Below, piece after piece: positions 53,103 through 62,950 of a stretch of DNA of 64,000 nucleotides. The notes below the pieces were generated by a model. That model had not been told where the DNA came from and made no database searches. It worked only from the letters and a program-made list of their open reading frames with translations. The DNA lies in assembly GCF_041860085.1 (NCBI RefSeq), contig NZ_CP124747.1, forward strand, positions 3,968,001 to 4,032,000, written 5' to 3'. A program made the position numbers and the translations under genes. This stretch comes from Schlesneria sp. DSM 10557. GTDB taxonomy: Bacteria; Planctomycetota; Planctomycetia; Planctomycetales; Planctomycetaceae. Each line of letters opens with the position of its first letter. Within the stretch, counting starts at the first letter, position 1.

Positions 53103-54908
53103 CTATTCTTCCTTGGCGACGTCGAGAACCGACAGGAAGGCCTTCTGCGGAATTTCGACCTGGCCGAACTGTTTCATCCGCTTCTTGCCCTCTTTCTGCT
53201 TCTCGAGCAGCTTCCGCTTACGGGAGATATCCCCACCGTAGCACTTACTGGTCACATCCTTACGGACAGCCGAGATCGTTTCACGAGCGATAATGCGGGC
53301 ACTCAGTGCGGCCTGAATCGGAATTTCAAACTGATGGCGTGAGATCTCTTCCTTCAGCTTTTTGCACAGAGCACGACCGCGTCGTTCCGCCTGGGTGCGG
53401 TGGACGATACAGGCCAGCGCATCGACCTTCTCGCCCTTCACGAGGATGTCCATCTTCACCAGATCGGCAGATCGGTAGCCGATGACTTCATAGTTCATCG
53501 TGCCGTAACCGGCCGTGATGCTTTTCAGCTTGTCGTACATGTCGAACACGATTTCCGCCAAAGGCAGTTCATAGATGAGCTGCGCACGCTGCGGGCCAAG
53601 GAATTCGGTCGTGATGTACACACCACGTCGATCGGCACAGAGCTGCATGATCGGGCCGATTCGATCCGACGGCAGAATGAAGACCACCTTCGCAATCGGC
53701 TCACCAAATTCTTCGATCTGCCCTGAATCGGGAACCTGCTGCGGGTTATCGACCATCACGACTTCACCCCCGCGCAGCTTCAGCTGGTAGGTCACGTTGG
53801 GAGCTGTCTGAATCAGGTCGACGTTGGCTTCTTCTTCCAGACGCTGCTGGATGATCTCCATATGCAGCATTCCGAGGAACCCGCAGCGGAAACCGAATCC
53901 CAATGCCTCGGATGTATCAGGCGCGAACGAGAAGCTGGCGTCATTCAGACTCATCTTCTGAAGTTCTTCGCGCAGACGCTCGAAGTCGGTCGCGTCGATG
54001 GGATACATCCCGCAGAACACCATCTGCTGCGGCACTTCGTAACCCGGCAGAGCGGTCGGCGTACGATGATGGAAGTCCGTAACGGTATCTCCCACATGCA
54101 CGTTGCCGAGCACCTTGATTCCGGAGACAATGTAACCGACCTGACCGGGCCCCAGATCATCGCAGGGAACCATATCAGGACGGAACTGACCCAGTTCGAG
54201 GACCTCATGAGACGTTCCCGCCTTCATGAAATAAACCTTCTGGCCTTTACGAATGGTTCCTTCTTTGACTCGGACGTACGTCACCACCCCGCGGTAATGG
54301 TCATACTTACTGTCGAAGACCAGTGCCTTAAGGGGTGCGGCCGGATCCCCCTTCGGTGCGGGCATGCGTTCGACAATCGCTTTGAAAACGCTTTCGATCC
54401 CCAGCCCGGATTTTCCACTGACGCGCAGGCACCCTTCCGTGTCCAGTCCCACCACCGTTTCAATTTCTTCCAGGACCTCGTCCACGCGGGTCACCGGCAG
54501 GTCGATCTTATTCAGGACGGGAATGATTTCGAGATCCATGTTGATCGCCGCGTAGGCGTTCGCGACGGTCTGAGCCTGTACCCCTTGAAAGGCATCAACC
54601 AGAAGTAACGCCCCTTCACAAGCGGCTAAGCTGCGTGAGACTTCATAATGGAAGTCGACGTGCCCCGGAGTATCGATCAGGTTCAGCTCGTACTCCTGAC
54701 CGTCCACCGTGTAGTTGATGGCAACGGCACGCGCTTTGACCGTGATCCCTCGTTCGCGTTCCACCTTCAGGTCGTCGAGAATCTGTTCGCGGAATTGCCG
54801 CTGCGTGATGGCTCCACTTTTCAGCAACAACTGGTCAGCCAGAGTGCTCTTGCCGTGATCGATATGAGCGACAATCGAAAAATTGCGAATAAACCGCTGG
54901 TCAAACAT
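53103..54908 (-). CDS. lepA: Elongation factor 4 (LepA), ribosomal back-translocase GTPase
   Basis: 601 aa, the usual size. The G domain starts with AHIDHGKST (about 14-22), followed by DTPGHVDF and NKIDLP. The C-terminal LepA-specific domain includes GYGTMNYEVIGY and the basic VRKDVTSKCYGGDISRKRK near the end, which contacts the tRNA region of the ribosome. It remodels stalled ribosomes. It stands alone; its start is divergent from the VOC gene and its end faces the repeat array. Confidence 0.97.
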   Translation of the reverse strand: MFDQRFIRNFSIVAHIDHGKSTLADQLLLKSGAITQRQFREQILDDLKVERERGITVKARAVAINYTVDGQEYELNLIDTPGHVDFHYEVSRSLAACEGALLLVDAFQGVQAQTVANAYAAINMDLEIIPVLNKIDLPVTRVDEVLEEIETVVGLDTEGCLRVSGKSGLGIESVFKAIVERMPAPKGDPAAPLKALVFDSKYDHYRGVVTYVRVKEGTIRKGQKVYFMKAGTSHEVLELGQFRPDMVPCDDLGPGQVGYIVSGIKVLGNVHVGDTVTDFHHRTPTALPGYEVPQQMVFCGMYPIDATDFERLREELQKMSLNDASFSFAPDTSEALGFGFRCGFLGMLHMEIIQQRLEEEANVDLIQTAPNVTYQLKLRGGEVVMVDNPQQVPDSGQIEEFGEPIAKVVFILPSDRIGPIMQLCADRRGVYITTEFLGPQRAQLIYELPLAEIVFDMYDKLKSITAGYGTMNYEVIGYRSADLVKMDILVKGEKVDALACIVHRTQAERRGRALCKKLKEEISRHQFEIPIQAALSARIIARETISAVRKDVTSKCYGGDISRKRKLLEKQKEGKKRMKQFGQVEIPQKAFLSVLDVAKEE

Positions 54909-55363
54909 GGGTTAATCAAAACAACAAGGTGTGAAGGATCCGGCAGAGCCCGCCCAACATGGCGACCCTGAGTCGTTTCGGCCACGTTGCCGAGTTCGCA
55001 ATTCTATAGGGAAACGACCTTGGCAGGAATAGAGGCCAATTCCCGCGCAAGTCGCCTCTCCGCCCCCTCCCTTCCAGCCACATCCGCACGCATAACCCAA
55101 CTCCAAAACCAGTCTCAACCCAATTATTTAAAAGAACTTACAACGATCACCACGAAAGACAGCAATTAAAACTTTCCGACGAGGACACCGGACTCACCTG
55201 CGGGACTTCACTCTCCCTGGAGGGCCAGTCCGGTGAGATCAACCCGTGGTTTGTTCTGAAATCCGAATCCTGTCGATTTCGCGATTCGGTTTTCGACTGT
55301 AGTGTGAAGACACGTTCGGGCTTTCGACCATGTCGCTCATTTCGTTACATGTTGGAGAGAAGA
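54909..55363. other. 455-base intergenic region with a hairpin
   Basis: CACCGGACT (55186-55194) pairs perfectly with AGTCCGGTG (55227-55235); the loop has a smaller stem inside. It is about 130 bases before the VOC gene and could be a leader structure or a terminator. No gene is seen in the region. Confidence 0.45.
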
Positions 55364-55789
55364 ATGCCTCAGACGATGGTGACACCTTATCTGTTTTTCG
55401 CCGGCCGCTGCGAAGAGGCTCTTGAATTCTATCGCGAAGCGGTGGGTGCCAAGGTCGGCATGGTGTTGCGGTTTAGTGATAGTCCGGAACCCCCTCCGCC
55501 GGGCGTGCTCCAACCCGGGTTTGAATCGAAGGTCATGCATTGTTCCTTCTCGATTGGCGAAACCTGTTTAATGGCTTCTGACGGATGCGATGACCAGACG
55601 AAGTTCACCGGTTTCTCCCTTTCCTTGTCCGTCCCGACCGAGGCCGAAGCCGACCGTGCCTTCGCAGCGCTCGCGGAAGGAGGAACCGTGCAGATGCCCT
55701 TGAGTCAAACATTCTGGTCCCCCCGCTACGGAATGCTGACAGACCGCTACGGCGTGAGCTGGATGGTCATGGTTCCCGGCGAATGCTGA
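55364..55789 (+). CDS. VOC/PhnB-like protein
   Basis: 141 aa from the ATG at 55364, with GGAGAGAAG just upstream. Two beta-alpha-beta-beta-beta units: TPYLFFAGRCEEALEFYREAV at the N-terminus and LTDRYGVSWMVM at the C-terminus are typical of PhnB-like proteins. The function of such proteins is usually unknown; some bind metals or small hydrophobic compounds. A related gene follows 89 bases later. Confidence 0.9.
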   Translation: MPQTMVTPYLFFAGRCEEALEFYREAVGAKVGMVLRFSDSPEPPPPGVLQPGFESKVMHCSFSIGETCLMASDGCDDQTKFTGFSLSLSVPTEAEADRAFAALAEGGTVQMPLSQTFWSPRYGMLTDRYGVSWMVMVPGEC

Positions 55790-55878
55790 AGCATTTCGGC
55801 CTGGATTACACGTCCCCTTGCTCGGAACAATTCTGATCGACAACCGCGTCTGCAAAGCAGCGACAGGAGCATTCACGC

Positions 55879-56274
55879 ATGGCGAAATCGATAGCGACGT
55901 TCCTGATGTTCGAAGGTAAAGCCGAAGAGGCGATGAACTTTTATGTCTCATTGTTCGAGGGGTCCGAAGTCCAGGCAATCGAACGCTATGGCAAAGAAGG
56001 CCCCGGAGCAGAGAGAAGTGTCAAAAAAGCAGACTTTCTGCTCGGTGGCCATCCCATGATGTGCATCGATTCCCCGATCCCGCATGCTTTCAAATTCACA
56101 CCGTCCACATCGCTGTTCGTCGAATGCGCCGATGAGGCTGAGTTCGACAACACGTTTGCGAAATTGTCAGAGGCCGGGCAGATTCTCATGCCACCGGGGA
56201 ACTACGGCTTCAGTCAGAAGTTCACCTGGCTGAACGACCGTTTTGGTGTGTCATGGCAGTTGACCCTGCAATAG
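55879..56274 (+). CDS. VOC/PhnB-like protein (3-demethylubiquinone methyltransferase-like fold)
   Basis: 131 aa. Begins SIATFLMFEGKAEEAMNFYVSLF and ends WLNDRFGVSWQLTL, the pattern of the PhnB-like subfamily often labelled 3-demethylubiquinone-9 3-methyltransferase; there is no methyltransferase activity to expect. Only moderate similarity to the preceding gene, so not a recent duplicate. Likely in the same transcript as 55364 and 56317. Confidence 0.92.
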   Translation: MAKSIATFLMFEGKAEEAMNFYVSLFEGSEVQAIERYGKEGPGAERSVKKADFLLGGHPMMCIDSPIPHAFKFTPSTSLFVECADEAEFDNTFAKLSEAGQILMPPGNYGFSQKFTWLNDRFGVSWQLTLQ

Positions 56275-56316
56275 CCAAAGGCCACTCCCCTCCCCGGCCG
56301 GCCAGGAGACAGCGCG

Positions 56317-56787
56317 ATGGCGGGATGTATCGACTTCGATGTGGCAGCAGCACACAGATATTTCGCGGCACACTGCTTCAATCAGGCGTGGGATCTGATC
56401 GAAAAGAAAGAGCGCACGCCCGCGGAAGATCAACTGATGGTAGCCTTGAATCAGGCGTCAATCTACCACTGGCAGCAACGAGCTGACTGTACGAGTCAGA
56501 ACATTTCCATCGGCTATTGGCAGGCATCGCGAATCCAGGTCGTTCTGGGGAATGCTGCGGAGGCCATTCGTCATGCCCGGATCTGCCTCTCGTACAGTTC
56601 CAGTTTAGCCCCGTTCTATCTCGGCTACGCTCACGAGGCTCTGGCAAGGAGCTATCGACTGGCCGGCGAGCTCGATAACGCTCTGCAGCACCTCGCTCTG
56701 GCGATCGCGATGGCTGAGCAGGTGACCGAACGCCACGATCGTGAGCTGCTCGTCGCCGACCTGGCAACCATTCAAACGATGGCGTAA
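56317..56787 (+). CDS. Small helical (TPR-like) protein
   Basis: 156 aa. Entirely helical, with TPR-like helices (EDQLMVALNQASIYHWQQR, AAEAIRHARICLSYSSS, GELDNALQHLALAIAMAEQ). No signal peptide. Forty-two bases after the second VOC gene, so it is probably part of the same small operon. Function unknown; it may be a binding partner. Confidence 0.75.
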   Translation: MAGCIDFDVAAAHRYFAAHCFNQAWDLIEKKERTPAEDQLMVALNQASIYHWQQRADCTSQNISIGYWQASRIQVVLGNAAEAIRHARICLSYSSSLAPFYLGYAHEALARSYRLAGELDNALQHLALAIAMAEQVTERHDRELLVADLATIQTMA

Positions 56788-56927
56788 TCCATCTACCGAA
56801 AGACGAGACCCGACCCGCACTTCACCGGATCCGTACATGAACTCAAAGTTAGAACCCAGCCTGACCACGATGGACAGACTGGGCTCTCTGAATCTCTCAT
56901 CACATGAGTCCCTGAGGACCGCTCCGC

Positions 56928-58187
56928 TTACACAATTTCCAGGCGGGCGATCTTCTTTTTTCCCGCCTTAACCAGCATTCCGGTTTTGAGTTCAATCGCC
57001 GCCTTTGCATCACTGACGATCGTCGGCTGATCGGCTTCATAAATCGTGACCCCCCCTTGGGCGATCAATCGCATCGCATCACTCGTCGAAGCCACCAGCC
57101 CAGCCGCTTTCAGCAACTGCGGAGCGACCAGTTTCCCATTCGCCAGATCGGCCTGACACTGCGGAAGCTGAGCGGCAAGAGCCGCCAGATCCAGCTTCAC
57201 GACTGGGATGTCGGTCGGCAGTTCGCCACCGCCCACTTCACGCTGCCATCGTTCGGCGGCTTCGTTGGCAAGTTCCTGCGAGTAGTAACCCGCGATCACC
57301 GTTTTAGCCAGGCGGACTTTCGCCTCCTTCGGATGCCCCGCCAGAATTGCGTTCACTTCTTCCAGCGAGATGCTAGTCAGCAGGTTGTAGTAAATCTGCA
57401 TGGTCGCATCAGGAATCTGCATGAACTTCTTCATCATGTCGAACGGCGATTCCGAGATGCCGATGTAGTTGCCGAGACTCTTCCCCATCTTCTGTTCGCC
57501 ATCGATCCCCACCAGAATGGGGGACATAATGCCGATCTGCTGAGGCATGTTCTGATCTCGCTGGAGATCTCGTGCGAGCATAAAGCTGTAAAGCTGTTCG
57601 GTGCCCCCCAGTTCCACATCCGCTCGAATCACCACCGAATCCCACGCCTGCATCATGGGGTAAAGGCATTCATGCAGATAGATCGGCGACTGATTGGCGT
57701 ATCGCTTGGCGAAGTCTTCGCGCGTCAGCAATTGAGCGACCGTGATCTTGCCACACAACTGAAGGATGTCCGCGAAGCTCATCTTCGCAAACCAGTCGCC
57801 GTTGCGATGGACTTCTGCCCTGGAAATATCGACCACCTTGCCGACCTGGGTCAGGTAGTCGCGGGCATTCGCTTCGACGTCCGCTTCGCTCAATTTCTTT
57901 GCACGGGCCTGATCACGACCACTGGGGTCCCCGACCATCGCCGTGTAGTTGCCGATGATGATGACCGCCTGATGCCCCAGTTCCTGAAACTGTCGCAGCT
58001 TGCGCAGAGGAACCGTGTGCCCCAGATGCACGTCGATCCCTGTCGGATCGATCCCGTACTTGATTCGCAGCGGTTGCCCCGTTTCGCGGCTTTTCGTCAG
58101 CTTCGCGGCGAGTTCCTCTTCGGGAACAATCTTGTCGACACCGCGGCGAAGGATGGCAAGTTGCTCTTCAACGGGAGGGAAATTCAT
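56928..58187 (-). CDS. tyrS: Tyrosyl-tRNA synthetase
   Basis: 419 aa from the ATG at 58187, which has AGGA about 9 bases upstream; frames starting at 58226 or 58241 add poorly conserved residues. Class I synthetase with HLGH at 54-57 (HIGH motif) and KMGKS at 233-237 (KMSKS motif, with Gly). YGIDPTG at about 44-50 is the tyrosine/ATP pocket. The C-terminal S4 RNA-binding domain (about 350-419) has GGVTIYEADQP. The overall pattern is that of the TyrZ-like subgroup rather than E. coli TyrS. Confidence 0.96.
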   Translation of the reverse strand: MNFPPVEEQLAILRRGVDKIVPEEELAAKLTKSRETGQPLRIKYGIDPTGIDVHLGHTVPLRKLRQFQELGHQAVIIIGNYTAMVGDPSGRDQARAKKLSEADVEANARDYLTQVGKVVDISRAEVHRNGDWFAKMSFADILQLCGKITVAQLLTREDFAKRYANQSPIYLHECLYPMMQAWDSVVIRADVELGGTEQLYSFMLARDLQRDQNMPQQIGIMSPILVGIDGEQKMGKSLGNYIGISESPFDMMKKFMQIPDATMQIYYNLLTSISLEEVNAILAGHPKEAKVRLAKTVIAGYYSQELANEAAERWQREVGGGELPTDIPVVKLDLAALAAQLPQCQADLANGKLVAPQLLKAAGLVASTSDAMRLIAQGGVTIYEADQPTIVSDAKAAIELKTGMLVKAGKKKIARLEIV

Positions 58188-58315
58188 TGTCAATTCCTGG
58201 ATAAAATCAGGACACGGATTCGCCATGTCCTTTGGATTCACAGACGGTTCCGCTCCATTTCAACCCTTCGCAACCGCGAAGCAGGCCCGGGCAGACAGCG
58301 CGTCCGTGACGGTGA

Positions 58316-59275
58316 TTATGATTGAGCGTCAGGGGACAGCAATTGCAAAGTCAGATTCGTGGCATTGAATAGCGCATGGATCACGACGACTGAAATGTAA
58401 CTGTGTCGGCGGTGAAAAACGTAACCGAGAATGAACGCCAATGGCAATAGCGCCAACCCGTCACGCCATCCATGAACCAGACAGAACACGATCGCCACGA
58501 CCGGAATTGCGATCACCGCCGGTAAAAACGACGTGAGCCACCCCTGCAGGATCACCCGGTAAAGAAGTTCTTCCAGCAGAGGTGCCGCCACAACAGCAGA
58601 AACCACAATCGCCAGAACGGTCCCCAGACCGGGAGATGTCTTGAGCAGCTTTAAGAGCGAGTGTTGATTCTCTACCCCCCGGAAAGGGAGGGTGGCCGCC
58701 ATCGACACAGCCATCGGAACCACCGCGGCGAGATACCCCTTGATCCCGACCCGTACCTGATCCGTCAGACGCTCTGTTGTCAGCCCCAGTTCCCTCCCCG
58801 ACGGACCTGACCGCACCAGCACCGACGGCAGGACGACCACAATCGCCACCGCGATCCCCGCAAAGGTCAGGATCGAATCGAGAGTCGGGGACGAGGCCTC
58901 GGTTGCCGCCCCCCCCGAAATGCGAGGAAGCAGGCTCATGCAAGTAAACAGCAAAGCGAGGTAGACAGCTCCGAGGCTGGCGGGACTGTACCAGCGGGCC
59001 CGGGAACCCGGCTCAGGCTCCAGCAGCGGCTGGTGACTCCACCAGCGCTGAAGCAGGCCGTACCAGACCATGACGCTGCCCGCGGCGAGAAGCGCAAGTA
59101 ACGCTCCCATCGCAGCGGCGCGAAACGGGACCTCGGCGATCATCGGCAGCAATGTCATCAGGCTCGCAACGGCTCGTGCGTTGTCACGAATAAAAGTTCG
59201 CAGCCACGGTTTCGATGCCACGGTTTCGATGCCACTGTATGGCCGTCCGCGGTCATGCAGTGCTCGGCCCTGCAT
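58316..59275 (-). CDS. CPBP-family intramembrane metalloprotease
   Basis: 319 aa; GGAGG lies 11 bases before the ATG. Seven or eight hydrophobic helices. The conserved motifs are EELLYR (E-E-x-x-x-R, motif 1), FCLVHGW (motif 2 His) and HALFNATN (motif 3), which together form the metal site seen in Rce1/CAAX-type proteases. Members cleave membrane proteins or protect against bacteriocins. The target here is unknown. It lies 128 bases downstream of the tyrS start, on the same strand. Confidence 0.92.
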   Translation of the reverse strand: MQGRALHDRGRPYSGIETVASKPWLRTFIRDNARAVASLMTLLPMIAEVPFRAAAMGALLALLAAGSVMVWYGLLQRWWSHQPLLEPEPGSRARWYSPASLGAVYLALLFTCMSLLPRISGGAATEASSPTLDSILTFAGIAVAIVVVLPSVLVRSGPSGRELGLTTERLTDQVRVGIKGYLAAVVPMAVSMAATLPFRGVENQHSLLKLLKTSPGLGTVLAIVVSAVVAAPLLEELLYRVILQGWLTSFLPAVIAIPVVAIVFCLVHGWRDGLALLPLAFILGYVFHRRHSYISVVVIHALFNATNLTLQLLSPDAQS

Positions 59276-59354
59276 TCAAAAGCAAGCCTCCGCAGCATCT
59301 TCCAGGAATACGACGCAGTAACATCCGACCCCAGGATCGAATCGTGGCCATCTA

Positions 59355-60215
59355 CTAGTACAGGGCGGTTGCAAGTTTGCGTCGGAATTCGCCCGTCAGC
59401 TCGGAAGCCGGCCCCAGCATGTCAAAGATCTTGACCATGGTGGTCTTGGCTTCGGCTCGTGCGTCACCGAAATCATTCTGGACGATGCCGAGACAAAGCT
59501 CCAGTGCTTTGCGATGCTGTTGCGACGCCGCATAGGCTTCTGCCAGATGAATCTGGAGCGTCAGATTCGTGGGGTCAGCCTCCGCTGCTTTCCGGGCTGC
59601 GTCGACGCCACCACTTTCCGCAGCAGTACGTCGCACGTCGAGTTCCGACTTCACCCGCTCGGCCTCGGGTTCGAGGAAGCCCCGCTTTTCCAGCTCCTCA
59701 ATGATCGTCGCACACTCATCAAGTCGCCCTTGCGACAGGACCACGCGAGCCAGCATGATCTTCAGCGAGTCTTCATCGGGTGACAACATGAGCGCTTCAC
59801 GGAATTTGCTTTCGGCCCCTTTCGGGTCGGATTCGATCAAGGCCATCGCCTCTTGCGCAAGTTGCTGCGTGGGCGAAGGAAGCAATCGGCTGACCCACTC
59901 ACGCACCTGCTCGGCCGTCAGCGCTCCGGCAAACTGATCGACGGGTTGCCCCTGAATCATCGCGAAGACGGTCGGTAACGACTCGATGCGGAATGCCTGC
60001 GCGATCTCGGGCTGTTCGTCCGTATTCACTTTGGCGAGGATGAACTTCCCCCCCATCTCGTCCGCCAGACCTTCCAGAATCGGTGCCAGTTGCTGGCAGG
60101 GATTGCACCAGGGAGCCCAGAAATCGATGACGACCGGCACTTCCATCGACTTCTGGACGATGTCCTGCTGGAACGTCTCACGGGTGACATTGACGACATA
60201 CGGCGAGGCTGGCAT
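59355..60215 (-). CDS. Thioredoxin-TPR protein (CnoX/YbbN-like chaperedoxin)
   Basis: 286 aa from the ATG at 60215. Thioredoxin domain 1-110 with WCNPC at 36-40 and the cis-Pro in SLPTVFAM. A helical TPR-like domain (about 120-286) follows, with ESDPKGAESKFREALMLSPDEDS. E. coli CnoX has SXXC in place of the CxxC; here both cysteines are kept, so redox activity is likely. It probably protects proteins under oxidative stress. Cytoplasmic. Confidence 0.92.
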   Translation of the reverse strand: MPASPYVVNVTRETFQQDIVQKSMEVPVVIDFWAPWCNPCQQLAPILEGLADEMGGKFILAKVNTDEQPEIAQAFRIESLPTVFAMIQGQPVDQFAGALTAEQVREWVSRLLPSPTQQLAQEAMALIESDPKGAESKFREALMLSPDEDSLKIMLARVVLSQGRLDECATIIEELEKRGFLEPEAERVKSELDVRRTAAESGGVDAARKAAEADPTNLTLQIHLAEAYAASQQHRKALELCLGIVQNDFGDARAEAKTTMVKIFDMLGPASELTGEFRRKLATALY

Positions 60216-60492
60216 GAGCACACTTTCTTTCGAGTTGAGGTTTCCGCCTCAAGTGTAAGTCGGTGGGAAGTGTTCAGCAAACACGCAGCCCCCCGCGAGA
60301 AGAATCCCTCTCAGTCCGACACTTCCTCCCCTTCCATGCGAAGGGATTTCCCTACTGTTCGGACGCCGCATCGGCCGAGTGCGAACCGTGCCCCCAGTTG
60401 CATTCGCTGAACGATGACTCACCCTGGACACGCAGGCAACAGCCACTCGGTCACCGGGGGGGGAGATCGAACTCATCGACCGGTTTGTATCT

Positions 60493-61446
60493 TCAAGTCA
60501 GCTTGAAGAGCTTCCTGGAGTTTTCGTACAGGATTTTTCGTTCGGCCTCTTTGTTCGGCGCCAGTTTGCGGATCGCGGCGATGGTCTGAGCCCCCTGGCA
60601 GGCAGGCCCGGAACCGACTCGGTCATCGCAGTCGCTGCCGTACAGAATCTTTTCCTGATGGCGATCGAGGAAGCCACGGGCGTGCTCTTCATCTCGCGTC
60701 AACGCGTTCAATCCCGACCCCGCCGACATGTCTGCAAACATATTCGGGTAATCCGCCAGATAACGATCCGTCAGCCCCCCGGGGGTGACTTTCCCTTTCG
60801 GGTACAGGTCCTTCTGATTGGTATGATTCTTGTCGATATTGGCCCACCACGTTTGCGCATGACCGATGAAGATCGTCTTGGGAAACTTTTCCAGCATCCT
60901 GGGAAGTTTCTCAAAGCCGAGGTTGTATGTTCCATGCTGAAGATGCATCAGGATCGGAACCTGATAGTCCGCCGCGAGAGCATACAGTTCCTGACTTGCG
61001 GGCGAGTCGAGTTCGAGCCCGAACTTCTGCTCACCGATGATGATTCCACCCAGATCCAGGTACTTGGCGATCTCGGCCCGGGCTTCCGGCAGATCGGTGA
61101 CTTCGTTCGCACCGAAAAAGAACTCCTTGGGATATTGTCGCGCCATGGTCAGGGCGGTCTCGTTCCCCCCTGCCCCGACACCCCCGAGCGTGTTGTGGAT
61201 GCCGTCCCCCGTCGAAGGCCGCTTCACCGACGAACCGGCTGGCAACAGAATCGTCTGGGTCACCCCCATGGCCCGTTGATGAGCGGCCAGTTGTGCGTTC
61301 GTTCGCTCCCGATAGTTCGTGTGCTGATGAATATCGATGATCGGTTCCACCGGTGTTTCCGCTGCAGTGGCAGCAGACGGCAGAAGAGCGACCGCTCCGG
61401 CGGCCAGAGAAGTCGACAGAAAATCTCGCCGAGACAGACACCTCAT
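60493..61446 (-). CDS. Secreted (Tat) amidohydrolase-family protein
   Basis: 317 aa from the ATG at 61446 (CTGGAG upstream). A twin-arginine signal, SRRDFLSTS, is followed by a hydrophobic stretch ending near AATAA (about 30). The TIM-barrel amidohydrolase-2 domain begins with DIHQHTNY (HxH metal pair, about 38-45), includes FIGHAQTWW, and ends with ILYGSDCDD, where the Asp is the catalytic base. The Tat signal suggests folding with metal in the cytoplasm before export. The substrate is unknown. Confidence 0.9.
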   Translation of the reverse strand: MRCLSRRDFLSTSLAAGAVALLPSAATAAETPVEPIIDIHQHTNYRERTNAQLAAHQRAMGVTQTILLPAGSSVKRPSTGDGIHNTLGGVGAGGNETALTMARQYPKEFFFGANEVTDLPEARAEIAKYLDLGGIIIGEQKFGLELDSPASQELYALAADYQVPILMHLQHGTYNLGFEKLPRMLEKFPKTIFIGHAQTWWANIDKNHTNQKDLYPKGKVTPGGLTDRYLADYPNMFADMSAGSGLNALTRDEEHARGFLDRHQEKILYGSDCDDRVGSGPACQGAQTIAAIRKLAPNKEAERKILYENSRKLFKLT

Positions 61447-61702
61447 GACAAACTCCAGTCGGGTCACTTTCAACACGGACAATCAACACGAGCCAACGTG
61501 TGCGAAGACAGCGAAGCCGACCGGGGGGAATAAGACCTCGCTTATGCATGGCTGAGCATTCTGCCACATTGATGCGAGGATGGAAATCGTGCCGCCAACT
61601 TGCGTCACCGGGAAAGACGGGACAGCGTCGGACGACCGCAGGGAGCACATCGGATGGAGTGCATCAAACTGAGTGCACGGGTGCGACCGAGTCCCCCCTC
61701 CC

Positions 61703-62107
61703 TCAACCTTCTCGATAGCGCAGTGCGACGAGGATACACGGTCCCCCGTGAATGACATTCAGCCCCGACTGTTCGGCCCGACGGACTGCCGCATCCGATT
61801 CGGCGCCGGGCTGAAACCAGACATGCTTGATTCCCAGGCGGACCACATCCTCGATGATCTGCTCGGAAACTTCGGGCGGAGTAATGATACTGACGCCAAA
61901 GACAGGCTCTGGCAGCGACGCCAGGTCCGCGTAGGCTTTCTCTCCTTCTACAACATCCGCCACCGGATTGACGGGGAACGCGGGGCGACCGGTCTGCTGG
62001 AATGCGCGCAGCACCTTGTTCCCATATTTCGCACGATTCCGCGAGGCCCCCACAATGGCGTGCGGACTGCCCGACAGGAATCGCTGTATCTGCTTGTCCG
62101 TACTCAT
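61703..62107 (-). CDS. CoA-binding-domain protein (YccU-like)
   Basis: 134 aa from the ATG at 62107; frames extending upstream to 62227 include unlikely residues. Rossmann-like CoA-binding fold: HAIVGASRNRAKYGNKVLRAF (about 16-36), PVNPVADVVEGEKAYADLASLP, and IKHVWFQPGAESDAAVRRAEQ. Such single-domain proteins bind CoA or nucleotides; the role is usually unknown. A C-terminal GGPCILVAL contains a Cys typical of the family. Confidence 0.92.
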   Translation of the reverse strand: MSTDKQIQRFLSGSPHAIVGASRNRAKYGNKVLRAFQQTGRPAFPVNPVADVVEGEKAYADLASLPEPVFGVSIITPPEVSEQIIEDVVRLGIKHVWFQPGAESDAAVRRAEQSGLNVIHGGPCILVALRYREG

Positions 62108-62413
62108 CGAATTCTCTCTGCTCATGACGCCTGATGACCGCCTGACGTGCCGGGACATCTCGCCCCAGCGAATCGCGTCGCTCCACCATACTTCGCCGGC
62201 GGGCATGCGGGAATCGAAGCGCCCCACCGCCCGACATCCTCAGCGCACCCCAATTGCCGACGGTCAGGAAATCAGCACCCAATTGACCCCTTAAAAAGGC
62301 CTGCCAGCGTGGGCGGGTGACAGGTGTCACTTGTGCTGTCGGAGGGACACGGGCAAAATCCATCCATGCGCTGAGTGTCGAGACGAGTCACAATCCTCGG
62401 ATATAGCTGAACG
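62108..62413. other. 306-base divergent intergenic region
   Basis: Separates the CoA-binding gene (minus) from the chorismate-lyase-like gene (plus). No gene, repeat or clear promoter is seen. Confidence 0.35.
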
Positions 62414-62950
62414 ATGAATCCACATGACGAACTGAACTCGCTGACGAACATTTTCCCTGGTTCGGACAAGCTCTTTCTTCGAGTTGAACACACTCCTGCG
62501 GCACTCACGCCCGAGCCCTACAAGTCCATGCTGGCGCATGACCACCACATGACGATCGCCATGGAGACCTACCATAATTGTACGGTCGACGTGCGCGTCC
62601 TCGACAGCAAACTGGATGGCGACGAATACTCACGAAAAATTCTGTTGCTGAAGCAGGGAACCGAGACCGTGGTCCAGTTCGGTGTCATCCGGTTTCACTT
62701 CGAGTACGTCACCCGGGCGGTCCGCGACCAGATCATCGAGGGCAAGATTCCCCTCGGCCGCGTCCTGATCAACCACAACGTCCTGCGGCACATCGACCTG
62801 GGCGCCATTCTGAAAATCACCGCAGGGGAGGAACTGGCCAACTACTTCAAAATGCCGGTCGGAGGGGTCACCTACGGCCGACTGGCAACAATCTTCTGCA
62901 ACCGACAACCCGCCATCGATCTGCTGGAAATCTCGTCGCCCCTCGCCTGA
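62414..62950 (+). CDS. Chorismate-lyase-like (UbiC fold) protein
   Basis: 178 aa. Outline of the UbiC/chorismate lyase family: MTIAMETYHNCTVDVRVLD, SRKILLLKQGTETVVQFGVI, IPLGRVLINHNVLRHIDL and GRLATIFCNRQPAIDLLEIS at the end. Chorismate lyase makes 4-hydroxybenzoate and pyruvate; some relatives are effector-binding domains. No ubi gene is nearby. Assignment by eye is moderate. Confidence 0.65.
   Translation: MNPHDELNSLTNIFPGSDKLFLRVEHTPAALTPEPYKSMLAHDHHMTIAMETYHNCTVDVRVLDSKLDGDEYSRKILLLKQGTETVVQFGVIRFHFEYVTRAVRDQIIEGKIPLGRVLINHNVLRHIDLGAILKITAGEELANYFKMPVGGVTYGRLATIFCNRQPAIDLLEISSPLA

Noticed and set aside
57057-58325. Plus-strand open frame of 422 codons opposite tyrS
   Set aside because: It is the antisense of tyrS; high His, Arg and Phe content is typical of such shadows.
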